64,000 nt of DNA from G963677445 sp963678275 (GTDB taxonomy: Bacteria > Bacteroidota > Ignavibacteria > Ignavibacteriales > Melioribacteraceae), in NCBI GenBank assembly GCA_963678275.1, contig OY782765.1, positions 310,001 to 374,000 of the forward strand, written 5' to 3'. The position numbers and the translations under genes are program-made. Below are positions 53,186 through 62,943 of the stretch, piece after piece. Below the pieces are notes generated by a model. The model saw only the letters and a program-made list of their open reading frames with translations. It searched no databases and had not been told where the DNA came from. Numbering within the stretch: position 1 is the first letter of the stretch; every line of letters starts with the position of its first letter.

Positions 53186-54469
53186 TCAGCTCCTGTTTTT
53201 GAGGGGCATACCCAGCCATTTCTCAAGCCGGTCATATATTATTTCTCTTTCTTCAGGAGGGAAACTTTTTATTCTGGTCCTGTGCGATCCCCCTTTCTTA
53301 ATCATTTTCAGACAGTTTTTGTTTTCACCGAAATTTACCTGGCATGCCGACCAGGGGTCATATTCGCCATAGATGAAAATAAAGTTTTTTGCCTCATTTT
53401 TAAGCCACTTGTCAATTTCGATCATCGGTTCGGTATTAAATACCAGGGGCAGATCATTTTGATACATTACATCATTTGATCCATCCGACGCGTTTAGAAG
53501 GTGAGAAAAACCGGTGGTATCATAATCATAATAACCAAGCTGGGTGAATGCCTGGTAAAAAAACGGCTCACTTTTTTTTATATCTTTATCGGAAAAGTAG
53601 TCAGGGGAACTGTTGCGGATAAGATGCGCAAAAACAGAATCATCCGGGGCCGCGGCAGAGGGTATGTTATTACAATTTCCATCACCCCACTGCCAGTAAG
53701 CGAATGAATATTCCATAACCATATATTCAAAAGCGGCTTCATAACCCATTTTATATGTATATCCGGAGTCGATGGAATATTCCTCAAAAAGGGGGAGAAG
53801 AGTGTTTTTCCGTTTAAGAGCCTCTGTCTAAAGATTATATACTTTGTTCCTGCATTCGGCTGTGGCTACGTTATTAATAAAGGAATGCACTCTCGGATCA
53901 TTATCTGAAAAATTGAGTGGGGCCACTACAGGAACAGAAATGTCAACATCATCGGGGAAAAAATAACGGTGGTACATAACAGTCTGGCCCCCCTTGCTAA
54001 TTCCTGTGCTAATCCATTTTCCGGTGTAAAAATCATTAAAAAAGTCAATGATCTTATGATGATCTGTCGCGGCCTGCTTAATGTTCATATATTTCCAGTT
54101 AACAGAATCGGGGAGAGATTCACCGAAAAAACGATGTTCGACAACCAGTTGATTGGCCCCGATATAATCAGACAGCTCCGAAGCGGTATAATGTATTTCA
54201 TAACCTTCAAGATCAATTACAACGGGACTTTCTCTCTCGATATGCGAAAGATAGATCAACTGATAAAAGAGAGGGGATGCCGGATCATTATGATCAACAT
54301 GCTGTGGAAAATAAATTTTATAAGCTTCGTTAAATATTGAATCGGGTTCAATAGTCTCAATTTTCAGCCCGGGGAATTTTCGCAGCCAATCAGAGAGTTC
54401 ACTTCCTGACCTCGCGAATGCAGAGGAGGCAAATAAAATGATTAAAAGAAGAACATTTTTCTTTAACAT
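53186..54469 (-). pseudogene. S37/S28-type serine peptidase interrupted by one in-frame TAG
   Basis: From the ATG at 54469 the frame begins a signal peptide (MLKKNVLLLIILFASSAFA) and reads about 213 codons to a TAG at 53828-53830. The same frame then continues for another 214 codons to 53186 with full family resemblance (ALKRKNTLLPLFEEY, FEYMVMEYSFAYWQWG). There is no frameshift. The nucleophile Ser158 is in STGISKGGQT, the Asp is expected in YGEYDPWSA and the His in KKGGSHRTR, so the catalytic Asp and His lie after the TAG. The position before TEALKR would be a Gln if CAG had mutated to TAG. The family favours proline-containing substrates. It is seven bases after hypD. Nonsense pseudogene, read-through or sequence error cannot be told apart here. 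Confidence 0.85.
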
Positions 54470-54476
54470 AAGCGGT

Positions 54477-56840
54477 CTACACATCTTTTTGTTCGGTTCT
54501 TCGGATAATTTCTTCCTGCAGATCGGGGCCGAGATTAACAAAATAATCACTGTATCCTGCTACTCTTACGATTAGATCCCGGTAGTTTTCAGGCTCAAGC
54601 TGCGCTTTTCTTAAAGTTGCCGCGTCAACAACATTAAACTGTATATGGTGACCATCCATGCGGAAATATGCTCTGATAAGGCTTTGAACCTTCTTCCGGC
54701 CTGTTTCATCATCCATAAGACCCGGTGAGAATTTCTGATTCAGCAGAGTGCCCCCCGTGCGCAGGTGATCTATTTTAGCTGCCGATTTAATAACAGCCGA
54801 GGGACCCAGCCTGTCGGCTCCCTGCACGGGAGAAATACCTTCAGACAGCGGCTTACCGCTAAGCCTTCCATCCGGGGTCGCCCCGATTACGCTGCCGAAA
54901 TAGACATGGCAGGTTGTGGGCAGAAGATTTATTCTGAAATGTCCTCCCTTTGTATTTGGCCTTCCATCGATCGCGGCAAAATATATTTCGAATACCTCGC
55001 GAAGTATATCATCGGCAAAATCATTATCATTTCCGTAACGTGGTGTGGAGTTAAGGAATTTATTTCTCATATCTCTCCAGCCATCAAAATTATTTCGCAG
55101 ACCTTCGAGGGTATCTTCCATTGTGAAGTTTTTTTCCTCAAAAACATGTTTTTTCAGAGCGGAAAGAGAATCGGTGATTGTTCCCATGCCCACACCCTGT
55201 ATATATGAGCTGTTGTACCTTGCGCCGCCGGCATTATAATCGACGCCCTTCTTAATACAATCATCGACAAGGATTGACATAAAGGGAGCCGGAAGGTAAT
55301 TTGCCCATAATCTTTCAATGATAATATTTCCTTTTATTTTTATATCGATGAAATGGTTAAGCTGTCTGCTGAAAGCCTTCATAAGTTCAGCGAAGGTATT
55401 AAACTCAGCGGGATCGCCGGTTTTAATGCCGATCTCTTTATTTGTGCGGGGATCAGTTCCATTATTCAGCGTAATCTCAAGAATTTTGGGGATATTAAAA
55501 TAGCCTGTAAGAATGTAACTTTCCTTACCAAAAGCGCCGGTTTCGACACACCCGCTCGCGCCTCCGTTTCTCGCGTCAACAATATCCTTACCCTGGCGCA
55601 GCATTTCCTGTATTATCGCGTCGGTATTAAAAACGGATGGCTGGCCGAAACCGGTATTCAATATTTTCAACGCCCGGTTTAAAAGCCTGTCGGGACTCTT
55701 TTTGCTTATCTGAACCATAGAACTGGGCTGCAGAAGTCTCATTTCTTCAATAACATCAAGAATGAGGCAGGTTAATTCATTCGAAGCGTCTTCACCTTTT
55801 TCATTAACGCCCCCGACATTTATCAGGCAAAAATCGGTATATGTGTTGCTTTCCTGGGCTGTCACTCCCACTTTGGGAGGAGCGGGCTGATTGTGGAATT
55901 TTATCCAGAAATTCTGTAATAATTCCCTCGCTTCATCCTCTGTCAGAAGTCCGCTTTCAATATCCCTTTTGTAAAAGGGGTATAAATTTTTATCCAGTCT
56001 TCCGGGATTAAAAGAATCCCAGGTGTTAAGTTCGGTGATAACGCCGAGATGAACGAACCAGTAATACTGAAGAGCTTCCCAAAAACTCTGAGGTTTATTT
56101 TCCGGAACCCTGGAACATATTCCGGCCAATGTTTCAAGTTCATTTTTGCGTTTCGGGTCAGGTTCATTTTGCGCTTTAATAGCCAGCAGACGGCTGTATC
56201 TTTCGGCGAAAAGGATAAGAGCTTCGGCAGAAATTTTCATGGCTTTAAGCTCTTCACGTTTTTCGAACGCGCGCGGATCGCCGTGGAAATCAAGTTCAGC
56301 GATACTGTCTTCAATATCTCCGATGAAATCTTTCATCCCTTTAGAGTAAATTTTATCATCCAGCACAGTATGGCCGGGAGCTCTTTGTTCCATAAATTCA
56401 GTAAATATTCCCGCCGAATAAGCTTCTTTCCACTCTTCATCCACTTCACGGAATATCCTGTCCCTTATTGAACGGCCTCGCCAAAAGGGACTTATTTCCT
56501 CCCGCTGTGCGGTTCTGGTATCAGTATCCACACTGAATGATATTTTTTCACGGTCATTCAGTATATCAAAATCGTCCATGCTGTGAGTGCAGATTTCAGG
56601 ATAGGTCGGAGTGGAATGTGGCGCGGGGCCTCTTTCCCCGACAATCAGCTCTCTCTCATTAAGATAAAGTTTTTTATTCAGCAGAATATGCCGGAACGCC
56701 ATTGCCCTGGCAACCGGGACAGATTCTTTTTCCGCCTGGCCGCTTTTGTAGAATTCGGTAAGCAGCTCAGCTCTCTCGATTGAAATTGAAGGTTTTGTAT
56801 TTAAAGTTTCTTCTCTTAAGATTTTTATCCGTTCATTCAT
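54477..56840 (-). CDS. hypD: trans-4-hydroxy-L-proline dehydratase (glycyl radical enzyme)
   Basis: 787 residues. An oxygen-sensitive enzyme that removes water from trans-4-hydroxy-L-proline to give pyrroline-5-carboxylate, which proline reductase can return to proline. The thiyl Cys431 and base Glu433 lie in GGASGCVETGAFG, and the glycyl radical is Gly762 in RVAGYSDYF. Positions are three below those I recall for the clostridial enzyme (434, 436, 765), and long stretches such as EQRAPGHTV, FHNQPAPPKVGVT and QPSSMVQISKK agree with it. Choline and glycerol dehydratases differ around the cysteine. Its activase lies two bases upstream. An anaerobic or microaerobic lifestyle is implied. No proC is in the window. 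Confidence 0.85.
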   Translation of the reverse strand: MNERIKILREETLNTKPSISIERAELLTEFYKSGQAEKESVPVARAMAFRHILLNKKLYLNERELIVGERGPAPHSTPTYPEICTHSMDDFDILNDREKISFSVDTDTRTAQREEISPFWRGRSIRDRIFREVDEEWKEAYSAGIFTEFMEQRAPGHTVLDDKIYSKGMKDFIGDIEDSIAELDFHGDPRAFEKREELKAMKISAEALILFAERYSRLLAIKAQNEPDPKRKNELETLAGICSRVPENKPQSFWEALQYYWFVHLGVITELNTWDSFNPGRLDKNLYPFYKRDIESGLLTEDEARELLQNFWIKFHNQPAPPKVGVTAQESNTYTDFCLINVGGVNEKGEDASNELTCLILDVIEEMRLLQPSSMVQISKKSPDRLLNRALKILNTGFGQPSVFNTDAIIQEMLRQGKDIVDARNGGASGCVETGAFGKESYILTGYFNIPKILEITLNNGTDPRTNKEIGIKTGDPAEFNTFAELMKAFSRQLNHFIDIKIKGNIIIERLWANYLPAPFMSILVDDCIKKGVDYNAGGARYNSSYIQGVGMGTITDSLSALKKHVFEEKNFTMEDTLEGLRNNFDGWRDMRNKFLNSTPRYGNDNDFADDILREVFEIYFAAIDGRPNTKGGHFRINLLPTTCHVYFGSVIGATPDGRLSGKPLSEGISPVQGADRLGPSAVIKSAAKIDHLRTGGTLLNQKFSPGLMDDETGRKKVQSLIRAYFRMDGHHIQFNVVDAATLRKAQLEPENYRDLIVRVAGYSDYFVNLGPDLQEEIIRRTEQKDV

Positions 56841-56842
56841 AT

Positions 56843-57628
56843 TTATCCCCGAAAATTTATATCGAAACTATCAGGAAAAAAGCTTTTAATTTTTTCCAGC
56901 TCTTCGTCAGATTGTGTTTTTAAGTTTTTTAATCCGGATGTTATTCCAAGTCTTTTATATTTTGATTCAGCGATTTCATTATAAGGTAACAGATCGATTT
57001 TTTTGATTCTTTGAAACTGTGTGAGGTAGCTCGCGGTCTCGGTAATATTTTCCACGGTATCTGTTATCCCGGGAATAAGAGGAATTCTGATTTGAATATT
57101 TGCTCCGTTGTTATGAAGATACTCAAGGTTTGATAATATCAGCTTATTGGAAACTCCGGTGTATTTGATATGTGCATTCTCATTCATGATCTTGAGATCG
57201 AAAAGGAACAGGTCAGTAAAGGGGATTACTTTTTCAATTGTTTCAGCCGGGGCATAACCGGTAGTATCCAGGGCGGTATGAATTTCGAGCTGCTTCATTC
57301 TTCGCATTGTTTCTATGAGAAATTTCCACTGGACCAGGGGTTCGCCTCCCGAAAAGGTAACTCCTCCTCCTGATTCATCGTAAAAAATAAGGTCCTTTAA
57401 TATTTCCCGTTCAAGTTGGCTTACCGAATAAATTTCGCCGGTATAATCCGATATTTCACCTCTTCTGCCTGAAATGGCCGATCGCGGAATATCCCTGATG
57501 CTTTCAGGATTATGACACCACCGGCATTTGAGCGGGCAGCCGGTAAGAAACACAGATGTTCTTATACCGGGGCCGTCATGAATGGCGAACTTTTTTATAT
57601 TAAAAATGAAACCTGATTTATCTTCCAT
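56843..57628 (-). CDS. Glycyl-radical-enzyme activating enzyme (radical SAM)
   Basis: 261 residues. The radical-SAM cluster is CPLKCRWCHNPES (CxxxCxxC), followed by the GGGVTFSGGEPLVQ glycine-rich motif and DTTGYAP. It uses SAM and an iron-sulfur cluster to put the radical on the glycine of HypD. The extra ferredoxin-like cluster insert found in many activases is absent, since only a short segment separates the first motif from SQLEREIL. The first gene of the operon; hypD follows after two bases. Confidence 0.9.
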   Translation of the reverse strand: MEDKSGFIFNIKKFAIHDGPGIRTSVFLTGCPLKCRWCHNPESIRDIPRSAISGRRGEISDYTGEIYSVSQLEREILKDLIFYDESGGGVTFSGGEPLVQWKFLIETMRRMKQLEIHTALDTTGYAPAETIEKVIPFTDLFLFDLKIMNENAHIKYTGVSNKLILSNLEYLHNNGANIQIRIPLIPGITDTVENITETASYLTQFQRIKKIDLLPYNEIAESKYKRLGITSGLKNLKTQSDEELEKIKSFFPDSFDINFRG

Positions 57629-57802
57629 CTAATCTGTATTCTTCTTCTATCAAAAAATAATAAAATAGGTGTTATTTCGCATATTTTTTATAGTTTTATT
57701 CCATTGGAAAATGAAATAATGATAAAATTTTTCAAAAACATCAGATTTTCTAAATGATTCGTTTTTTTTTACGATAATAAACGAAAAAGAATAAATGTTA
57801 TT

Positions 57803-60040
57803 ATGGCCGCCAGGATTCTGATTGTTGAAGATGAGATGATCGTAAGTCTTGAGTTGACGGAGAGACTTAAGGTTTTAGGATATGAAGTTACCGATACGGT
57901 TTCAAGCGGTGAAGAAGCGCTGAAAAGTATCGGGGAAACATTTCCCGATCTTGTTATACTTGATATTATGCTCGCGGGAAAAATGGATGGAATAGAAACA
58001 GCGGAAATCATAAAGGAAAAATTTCATATTCCAACAATCTTCCTCACAGCTTACGCCGACAAACAGACACTTGACAGGGCAAAGATAGCGACTCCCTACG
58101 GATACATTATTAAACCATTCGAAGAAAGAGAACTTCATACAAATATTGAGATTGCTCTTTATAAACATAAGACAGATTTATTGCTGCGCGAAAAGGATAA
58201 ATGGCTCACCACAATTCTCTACAGCATGGGTGAAGGTGTTATAGCGACCGACCTTGAAGGCAAAATCAGTTTTATGAATGAAAAAGCTTCAAAAATTACC
58301 GGATTTTCTATTAAAGAAGCAGCAGGCAGACCAGTATCCGAAATACTCTTGATGAAAATAAAACGTTTTGACACAGGTCTATTGGGAGGTTATTCAGAGA
58401 AACCGGAAGGATTTGAGGAAGAAGTGCTTCTGATTTCAAAAGCCGGAGAAGAAAAATATATCAGGGAGATGGTGACACCCATCATAGATGATAATAAAAG
58501 GATACAGGGGACTGTTATAGTAATCCAGGATATTAGCCGTGAAAAAAGAATTGAGATTCGTTTAAAAAACAGTGAAAGGAAGTTTAAAGCCCTGGTTGAA
58601 AAGTCCCCTGAAATGATATTCCTTTATTCCACCATTAAAGGAGGAATATATTATAGTCCGAAGGTAAATGAAATTCTTGGATATTCCCTTGAAAAACTGC
58701 GAACAGACCCCTGGATGTTTATGGAAAATATTCTACCCGAAGACAGGCCAAAAATAGTTCAATTATATAATTCCGCCGGGGAGGGGGAGAACTTTATTCA
58801 TGAGTACAGGATAAAAGATGAAAGGGGAAAAGTAAGGTGGATACTTGAACACGCGGTTTGTCTGACTGTCAGCGGAGATGAAAAAATTATAGAAGGAATA
58901 TGCAATGATATAACACTTACCAAACAGGCGGAAGAAAAGATACATATTCAAAGCAGCGCTCTTAATTCGGCTTATAACGGAATAATAATAGCTGATCTTT
59001 CCGGCAATATAGTCTGGTGCAATGAATCGATTGAAAAATTGAGCGGGTATAAAAAGGAGGAGATCATTGGTAATAATCCCCGGCTTTTTCAGTCAGGTAA
59101 ACAGGATGAAAAATTTTACCAGGATCTTTGGCAGATAATTAAAAACGGTAAAGTCTGGCGAAGTGAAATAATTAACAGGAGAAAAAACGGCAAAGAATAC
59201 TACGAGGAAATGTCGATAACTCCTGTTAAATCAAAAGAGGGGGAGATAACACACTTTGTGGCGATCAAGGAAGATATTACCGAGAGGAAGACTATTGAGA
59301 TGAAACTTATCAGGGCGAAGGAGGAAGCTATCCGGTCGGACCACCTGAAATCAGAATTCCTTGCCCAGATGTCGCATGAAATCCGGACGCCAATAAACAA
59401 CATTCTCAGCTCGACTCAACTGCTGAAGTCTGAAATGATAGAACTGGTGGATAATGAATACAGGGAAACATTTAACATAATTGAAAGAGGGGGAAGGAGA
59501 TTAATAAGGACTATTGATCTGATACTTGATATGTCGGCAATCCAGACCAACTCATATAAGGTTGTCAAAAAGAAACTTTATCTTCTGGATGATATATTGC
59601 TTCCTTTGCTCCCTGAATTTAAAAATGCCGCGAAACTGAAAAATTTATCTTTCAGCTTTTGTTCCGAATCAAAAGGCAACCTTATGGTATGGGCTGACAG
59701 ATATTCTCTGACTCAGATATTTGTCAATTTGATCGATAACGCGGTAAAATATACCGAAAAGGGAGAGATAAGCCTGAGTGTAAAAGAAGCCGCGAAAGCG
59801 CATATTGTTGTAAAAGTTTCAGATACGGGAATCGGTATTTCCAAAGAATATATTAATGATATATTCAAACCGTTTTCACAGGAGGAGCAGGGGTATACAA
59901 GGAAATTTGAAGGAACAGGATTAGGACTTGCCCTGGTAAAAAATTATTGCGGCATGAATGACGCCTCAATAAAAGTGGAAAGTAAAAAGAATAAAGGCAC
60001 AATCTTTTGTGTCACATTAAAAAAACTGGATGACATATAG
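57803..60040 (+). CDS. Hybrid sensor kinase: receiver, three PAS domains, HisKA, HATPase
   Basis: 745 residues, cytoplasmic, no membrane segment. The receiver domain (1-120) has Asp54 (LVILDIML) and Lys104 (IIKPFEE). PAS domains lie at about 130-250 (MGEGVIATDLEGKISFMNE), 255-380 (SPEMIFLYSTIKGGIYYSP) and 385-500 (NGIIIADLSGNIVWCNES). His525 is in SHEIRTPINN. The ATPase has N-box NLIDNAVKYTEKG, DTGIGI and GTGLGLALV. It is divergent from the HypD operon, with 174 bases between, and leads the TusA/YeeE genes, 17 bases before the next start. Confidence 0.93.
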   Translation: MAARILIVEDEMIVSLELTERLKVLGYEVTDTVSSGEEALKSIGETFPDLVILDIMLAGKMDGIETAEIIKEKFHIPTIFLTAYADKQTLDRAKIATPYGYIIKPFEERELHTNIEIALYKHKTDLLLREKDKWLTTILYSMGEGVIATDLEGKISFMNEKASKITGFSIKEAAGRPVSEILLMKIKRFDTGLLGGYSEKPEGFEEEVLLISKAGEEKYIREMVTPIIDDNKRIQGTVIVIQDISREKRIEIRLKNSERKFKALVEKSPEMIFLYSTIKGGIYYSPKVNEILGYSLEKLRTDPWMFMENILPEDRPKIVQLYNSAGEGENFIHEYRIKDERGKVRWILEHAVCLTVSGDEKIIEGICNDITLTKQAEEKIHIQSSALNSAYNGIIIADLSGNIVWCNESIEKLSGYKKEEIIGNNPRLFQSGKQDEKFYQDLWQIIKNGKVWRSEIINRRKNGKEYYEEMSITPVKSKEGEITHFVAIKEDITERKTIEMKLIRAKEEAIRSDHLKSEFLAQMSHEIRTPINNILSSTQLLKSEMIELVDNEYRETFNIIERGGRRLIRTIDLILDMSAIQTNSYKVVKKKLYLLDDILLPLLPEFKNAAKLKNLSFSFCSESKGNLMVWADRYSLTQIFVNLIDNAVKYTEKGEISLSVKEAAKAHIVVKVSDTGIGISKEYINDIFKPFSQEEQGYTRKFEGTGLGLALVKNYCGMNDASIKVESKKNKGTIFCVTLKKLDDI

Positions 60041-60057
60041 TCAGGAGATGCTAACGA

Positions 60058-60279
60058 TTGGAAACAGTAGACCTTAAATCAAAAATATGTCCCTTTGTTG
60101 TGGTTCAGATTCTCAGGGAAGTTGACAATATGGAACCAGGCCAGAAAAAAATATTTCAGGTCTGTGATCCGTTGGCCATTAAATCTGTTCCCGAAGAGCT
60201 TGATGAAGAGGATGATTTAGAAATTAACATTATTGAAGCAGGTGATATCTGGGAAATAGAGATAATAAAAAACCGGTAA
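60058..60279 (+). CDS. TusA-like sulfur carrier protein
   Basis: 73 residues with the TusA fold pattern: VDLKSKICPFVVVQILREVDNMEPGQ and a C-terminal VCDPLAIKSVPEEL helix. The sulfur-carrying cysteine is in KICPFV; the usual CPxP motif lacks its second proline. The start is TTG at 60058 with CAGGAG about ten bases upstream; an ATG at 60048 is out of frame. It is followed after five bases by a YeeE/YedE gene, the common pairing for thiosulfate or persulfide transfer. Confidence 0.83.
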   Translation: METVDLKSKICPFVVVQILREVDNMEPGQKKIFQVCDPLAIKSVPEELDEEDDLEINIIEAGDIWEIEIIKNR

Positions 60280-60284
60280 AAAAT

Positions 60285-60698
60285 ATGAAAATTAAAAAAT
60301 CGACTTGGTTTGTCGCGGGTTTCGCGCTGCTGAATATATTTATGTATTTCAGCATTGGTAAGTTCTGGATAGGAGGAAGCAGCTTTTTGCCAATGATAGG
60401 ACTGACAGGACCGGAACAAAAATTTCTCTTTGCTTTTGTAGTAAACCTGGGGGTAATCGCTGGCGCGCTCGCGGGCGCTGGTTATTCGGGGGAGTTCAGG
60501 CTAAGGTATCCGAAAAAGGAAAATATTTTTAAAGCAGTTATCGGAGGCATATTAATCGGTATTGGTGTAACTCTTGCTCCCGGAACCTGTACGACAGCAT
60601 TCGTTACCGGAATCCCGATGCTTTCGGTATCTTCCTTTCTTTCGGCAGCGGGCATTGTCGCCGGAGCTTATATCATGTATCGTATTTTATGGAGATAA
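60285..60698 (+). CDS. YeeE/YedE-family half transporter, first
   Basis: 137 residues with four hydrophobic segments. The signature GVTLAPGTCTTAFVTGIPMLS carries the conserved cysteine that relays thiosulfate or another sulfur compound in YeeE. Half-size YeeE/YedE proteins normally work in pairs; the second half follows after seven bases. It acts in the inner membrane and presumably hands sulfur to the TusA-like protein. Confidence 0.84.
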   Translation: MKIKKSTWFVAGFALLNIFMYFSIGKFWIGGSSFLPMIGLTGPEQKFLFAFVVNLGVIAGALAGAGYSGEFRLRYPKKENIFKAVIGGILIGIGVTLAPGTCTTAFVTGIPMLSVSSFLSAAGIVAGAYIMYRILWR

Positions 60699-60705
60699 CT
60701 TAATT

Positions 60706-61257
60706 ATGTCATTTGAATTATTTCTGCTGGTGGGATTTTTATTCGGAATGGGATTCGGGTTTTTTGTCCAGAGGTCCGGATTATGTTTTGCGGTGGGACT
60801 TGGAGAGATCTTTTCAGGGAGATGGAAAAGAATAGTCCGGTTTTTTCTGATCATATTTATTATAACAAATATTGGATTTCTATTATCCGGTTTTTTCTTT
60901 GATGATCTTGGTTTGAAGCCAATAGGGCTGCTCCGCGGTTATGGGCTGTATAATATCTTATCAGGGATGTTTTTCGGAGCGGGGATTTTATTGAACGGGG
61001 GCTGTATTCTCGGAACACTTCGTCAGATAGGAGAGGGTGATCTTACTTTTGTGATTGTTCTGTTATCATTTATTCCTGGAATGGCTCTAATCATTTATTT
61101 CGTTAATCCTTTACTTGAAAGCACATATATACCGCAGAAAATTCTGATGGGTGAACTTTTGGGCGTTCCTGAATATGTTATCAGCCTTATTCTGGCGACT
61201 TTATCTTTAATCTCTCTTGTTTTTATCTCCCGTAAAGGAAGGAAACCCAAAAAATGA
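60706..61257 (+). CDS. YeeE/YedE-family half transporter, second
   Basis: 183 residues from the ATG at 60706. Five to six hydrophobic segments. It has the early cysteine motif FFVQRSGLCFAVG and the middle one GILLNGGCILGTLRQIGEG, both conserved in this family as sulfur-relay cysteines. A longer frame from 60574 overlaps the previous gene and was rejected. Its last codons overlap the start of the following kinase by four bases. Confidence 0.84.
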   Translation: MSFELFLLVGFLFGMGFGFFVQRSGLCFAVGLGEIFSGRWKRIVRFFLIIFIITNIGFLLSGFFFDDLGLKPIGLLRGYGLYNILSGMFFGAGILLNGGCILGTLRQIGEGDLTFVIVLLSFIPGMALIIYFVNPLLESTYIPQKILMGELLGVPEYVISLILATLSLISLVFISRKGRKPKK

Positions 61258-62813
61258 GCAGGCAAAAAAACGAATCTTTTAATTCTGTGCTCGAAAGAAG
61301 AAATGAGGCATTCAGAATAATTTATGATACTGTACTGCAAATTGAAAACTCTGCGGAAAAAGCAGTTTACGATATATTATGTCAGAATCTCAGAAGAATT
61401 GCGGGGGCAAGTGTTGCGGCAATCGCGGTTTTTAATAAAGATGAAAAAATGCTTACTCTGGAGTCAGTTGACGATAACGATGAAAATGATTTAAATAAAG
61501 AGAATTTAAGGGAGAGCATTGTTCTTGAGGATGATTTGATTGAAGAGTTTAAACAGAACCAGGTAAGTGAGTGTTATGATCACCAAAAATGCCTCGTTGA
61601 ACTTTTCAGCAATGAGGTATTTAATAAGATCAAGCATTCAGATGATTCGATGTGCTACAGACTCTCATGTGTCAGAGATAATAACCTTATCGCGGCTGGT
61701 TTTGTGAAAATCGGCGATGGCCGAAAAATGAAAATGAAAGATATGGTTGATACCTATCTTGGTCTGGCAGCCGAAGTAATTCAAAGAGTTGAAACACTGA
61801 GGATGCTTAAAAACAGTGAAAAAAAGTTTCGTTCTCTTTTTCAAACGGCGCTTGACGGTGTATTGCTTGTTGACGAATCATTAAGAATAGCCGCTTTAAA
61901 TCAATCGGCCGAAAAAATTTTTAATACAAGTGAAAGAATTGTCATCGGCAGGGATATTTCTTCCATAATGGGGAAAAACAGCGATCATTTAAGAAATGAG
62001 TTGAGGGCTTTTAAAGAGTCGAAAAGTGATAAAATAAATCATATTGTCGAAATTGAAATAGAAATCACGGATAAAAAACTTCCTCTGGAAATATCTATCG
62101 CTGATTGGGAGACAGACAACCGGAGTTTTAAGACACTGATTATCAGAGATATTACAGATCGGAAAAGAAGGGAGCAGGAACTGAAAGATTCTCTGAAAGA
62201 AAAAGAGGCGTTATTTAAAGAAGTGCATCATCGGGTTAAAAATAATCTCCAGATAATTTGCAGTCTGCTTTATCTTCAATCGAGGAAGGTAAAGGATGAA
62301 ACAGCTCTGCAGGTGCTCAACGACAGCAGATCAAGAGTAAGATCGATGGCAATAATTCATGATAAGTTATATCGCTCACACGAATCGGCCATGGTGGACT
62401 TTAAAGATTACATCAACGGACTAATATTTGAACTTTCGAGGATGTATAATTATTCCACGGCAGGCATAAATCTGAATCTTCATCTCCAGGATGTAAAGCT
62501 GCCGATCGATAAAGCTGTTCCATTAGGGCTTATAATTCATGAAATTGTCACAAATACCTTCAAATACGCGTTTCCCGATGATTGGAAGGAACAGAAATAC
62601 CTGGATATCAGTCTCGGGAAATACAGTGATAAAATTCTTCTTGAAATTGGAGATAATGGCAAAGGTATTTCGGATGATGATATACAAAAAAGCAAGGACT
62701 CCATTGGCATGCAGTTGATTGGCATACTTATAAAGGAACAGCTTTCAGGTTCTTTTAAGAAGGAGTTTAATTCCGGAACCAGGTATAAAATATCATTCCC
62801 TTTTTGTGAATAA
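61254..62813 (+). CDS. Sensor histidine kinase: GAF-like, PAS, HisKA_2
   Basis: 519 residues, soluble. A GAF-like domain covers about 15-190 and contains cysteines at ECYDHQKC and MCYRLSC. A PAS domain follows at about 200-310 (QTALDGVLLVDESLRIAALN). The kinase is of the HisKA_2 (HWE/PdtaS-like) type with the phospho-acceptor at about His325 in EVHHRVKNNLQI, then an ATPase with HEIVTNTFKYAFP and GDNGKGI. The start overlaps the YeeE stop by four bases, so it is translationally coupled to the transporter. No cognate ANTAR or HWE-type regulator is seen next to it. Confidence 0.9.
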   Translation: MSRQKNESFNSVLERRNEAFRIIYDTVLQIENSAEKAVYDILCQNLRRIAGASVAAIAVFNKDEKMLTLESVDDNDENDLNKENLRESIVLEDDLIEEFKQNQVSECYDHQKCLVELFSNEVFNKIKHSDDSMCYRLSCVRDNNLIAAGFVKIGDGRKMKMKDMVDTYLGLAAEVIQRVETLRMLKNSEKKFRSLFQTALDGVLLVDESLRIAALNQSAEKIFNTSERIVIGRDISSIMGKNSDHLRNELRAFKESKSDKINHIVEIEIEITDKKLPLEISIADWETDNRSFKTLIIRDITDRKRREQELKDSLKEKEALFKEVHHRVKNNLQIICSLLYLQSRKVKDETALQVLNDSRSRVRSMAIIHDKLYRSHESAMVDFKDYINGLIFELSRMYNYSTAGINLNLHLQDVKLPIDKAVPLGLIIHEIVTNTFKYAFPDDWKEQKYLDISLGKYSDKILLEIGDNGKGISDDDIQKSKDSIGMQLIGILIKEQLSGSFKKEFNSGTRYKISFPFCE

Positions 62814-62943
62814 TATCACATATTATCCTTTTATTAACAGGTATTAAAAATATTTTTTAATACGGGAACTAAATAATCGTGAATAACGTATTCAAATAGG
62901 ATGTTATATCTGAAAATGTATTAACTAATATTTTGGGGAAAAT

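Noticed and set aside
53186..54550. Two separate peptidase genes or a frameshift
   Set aside because: Both parts are in the same frame and separated by a single TAG, so one interrupted gene is the simpler reading. Pyrrolysine use was considered, but nothing in the window (no pyl genes) supports it.
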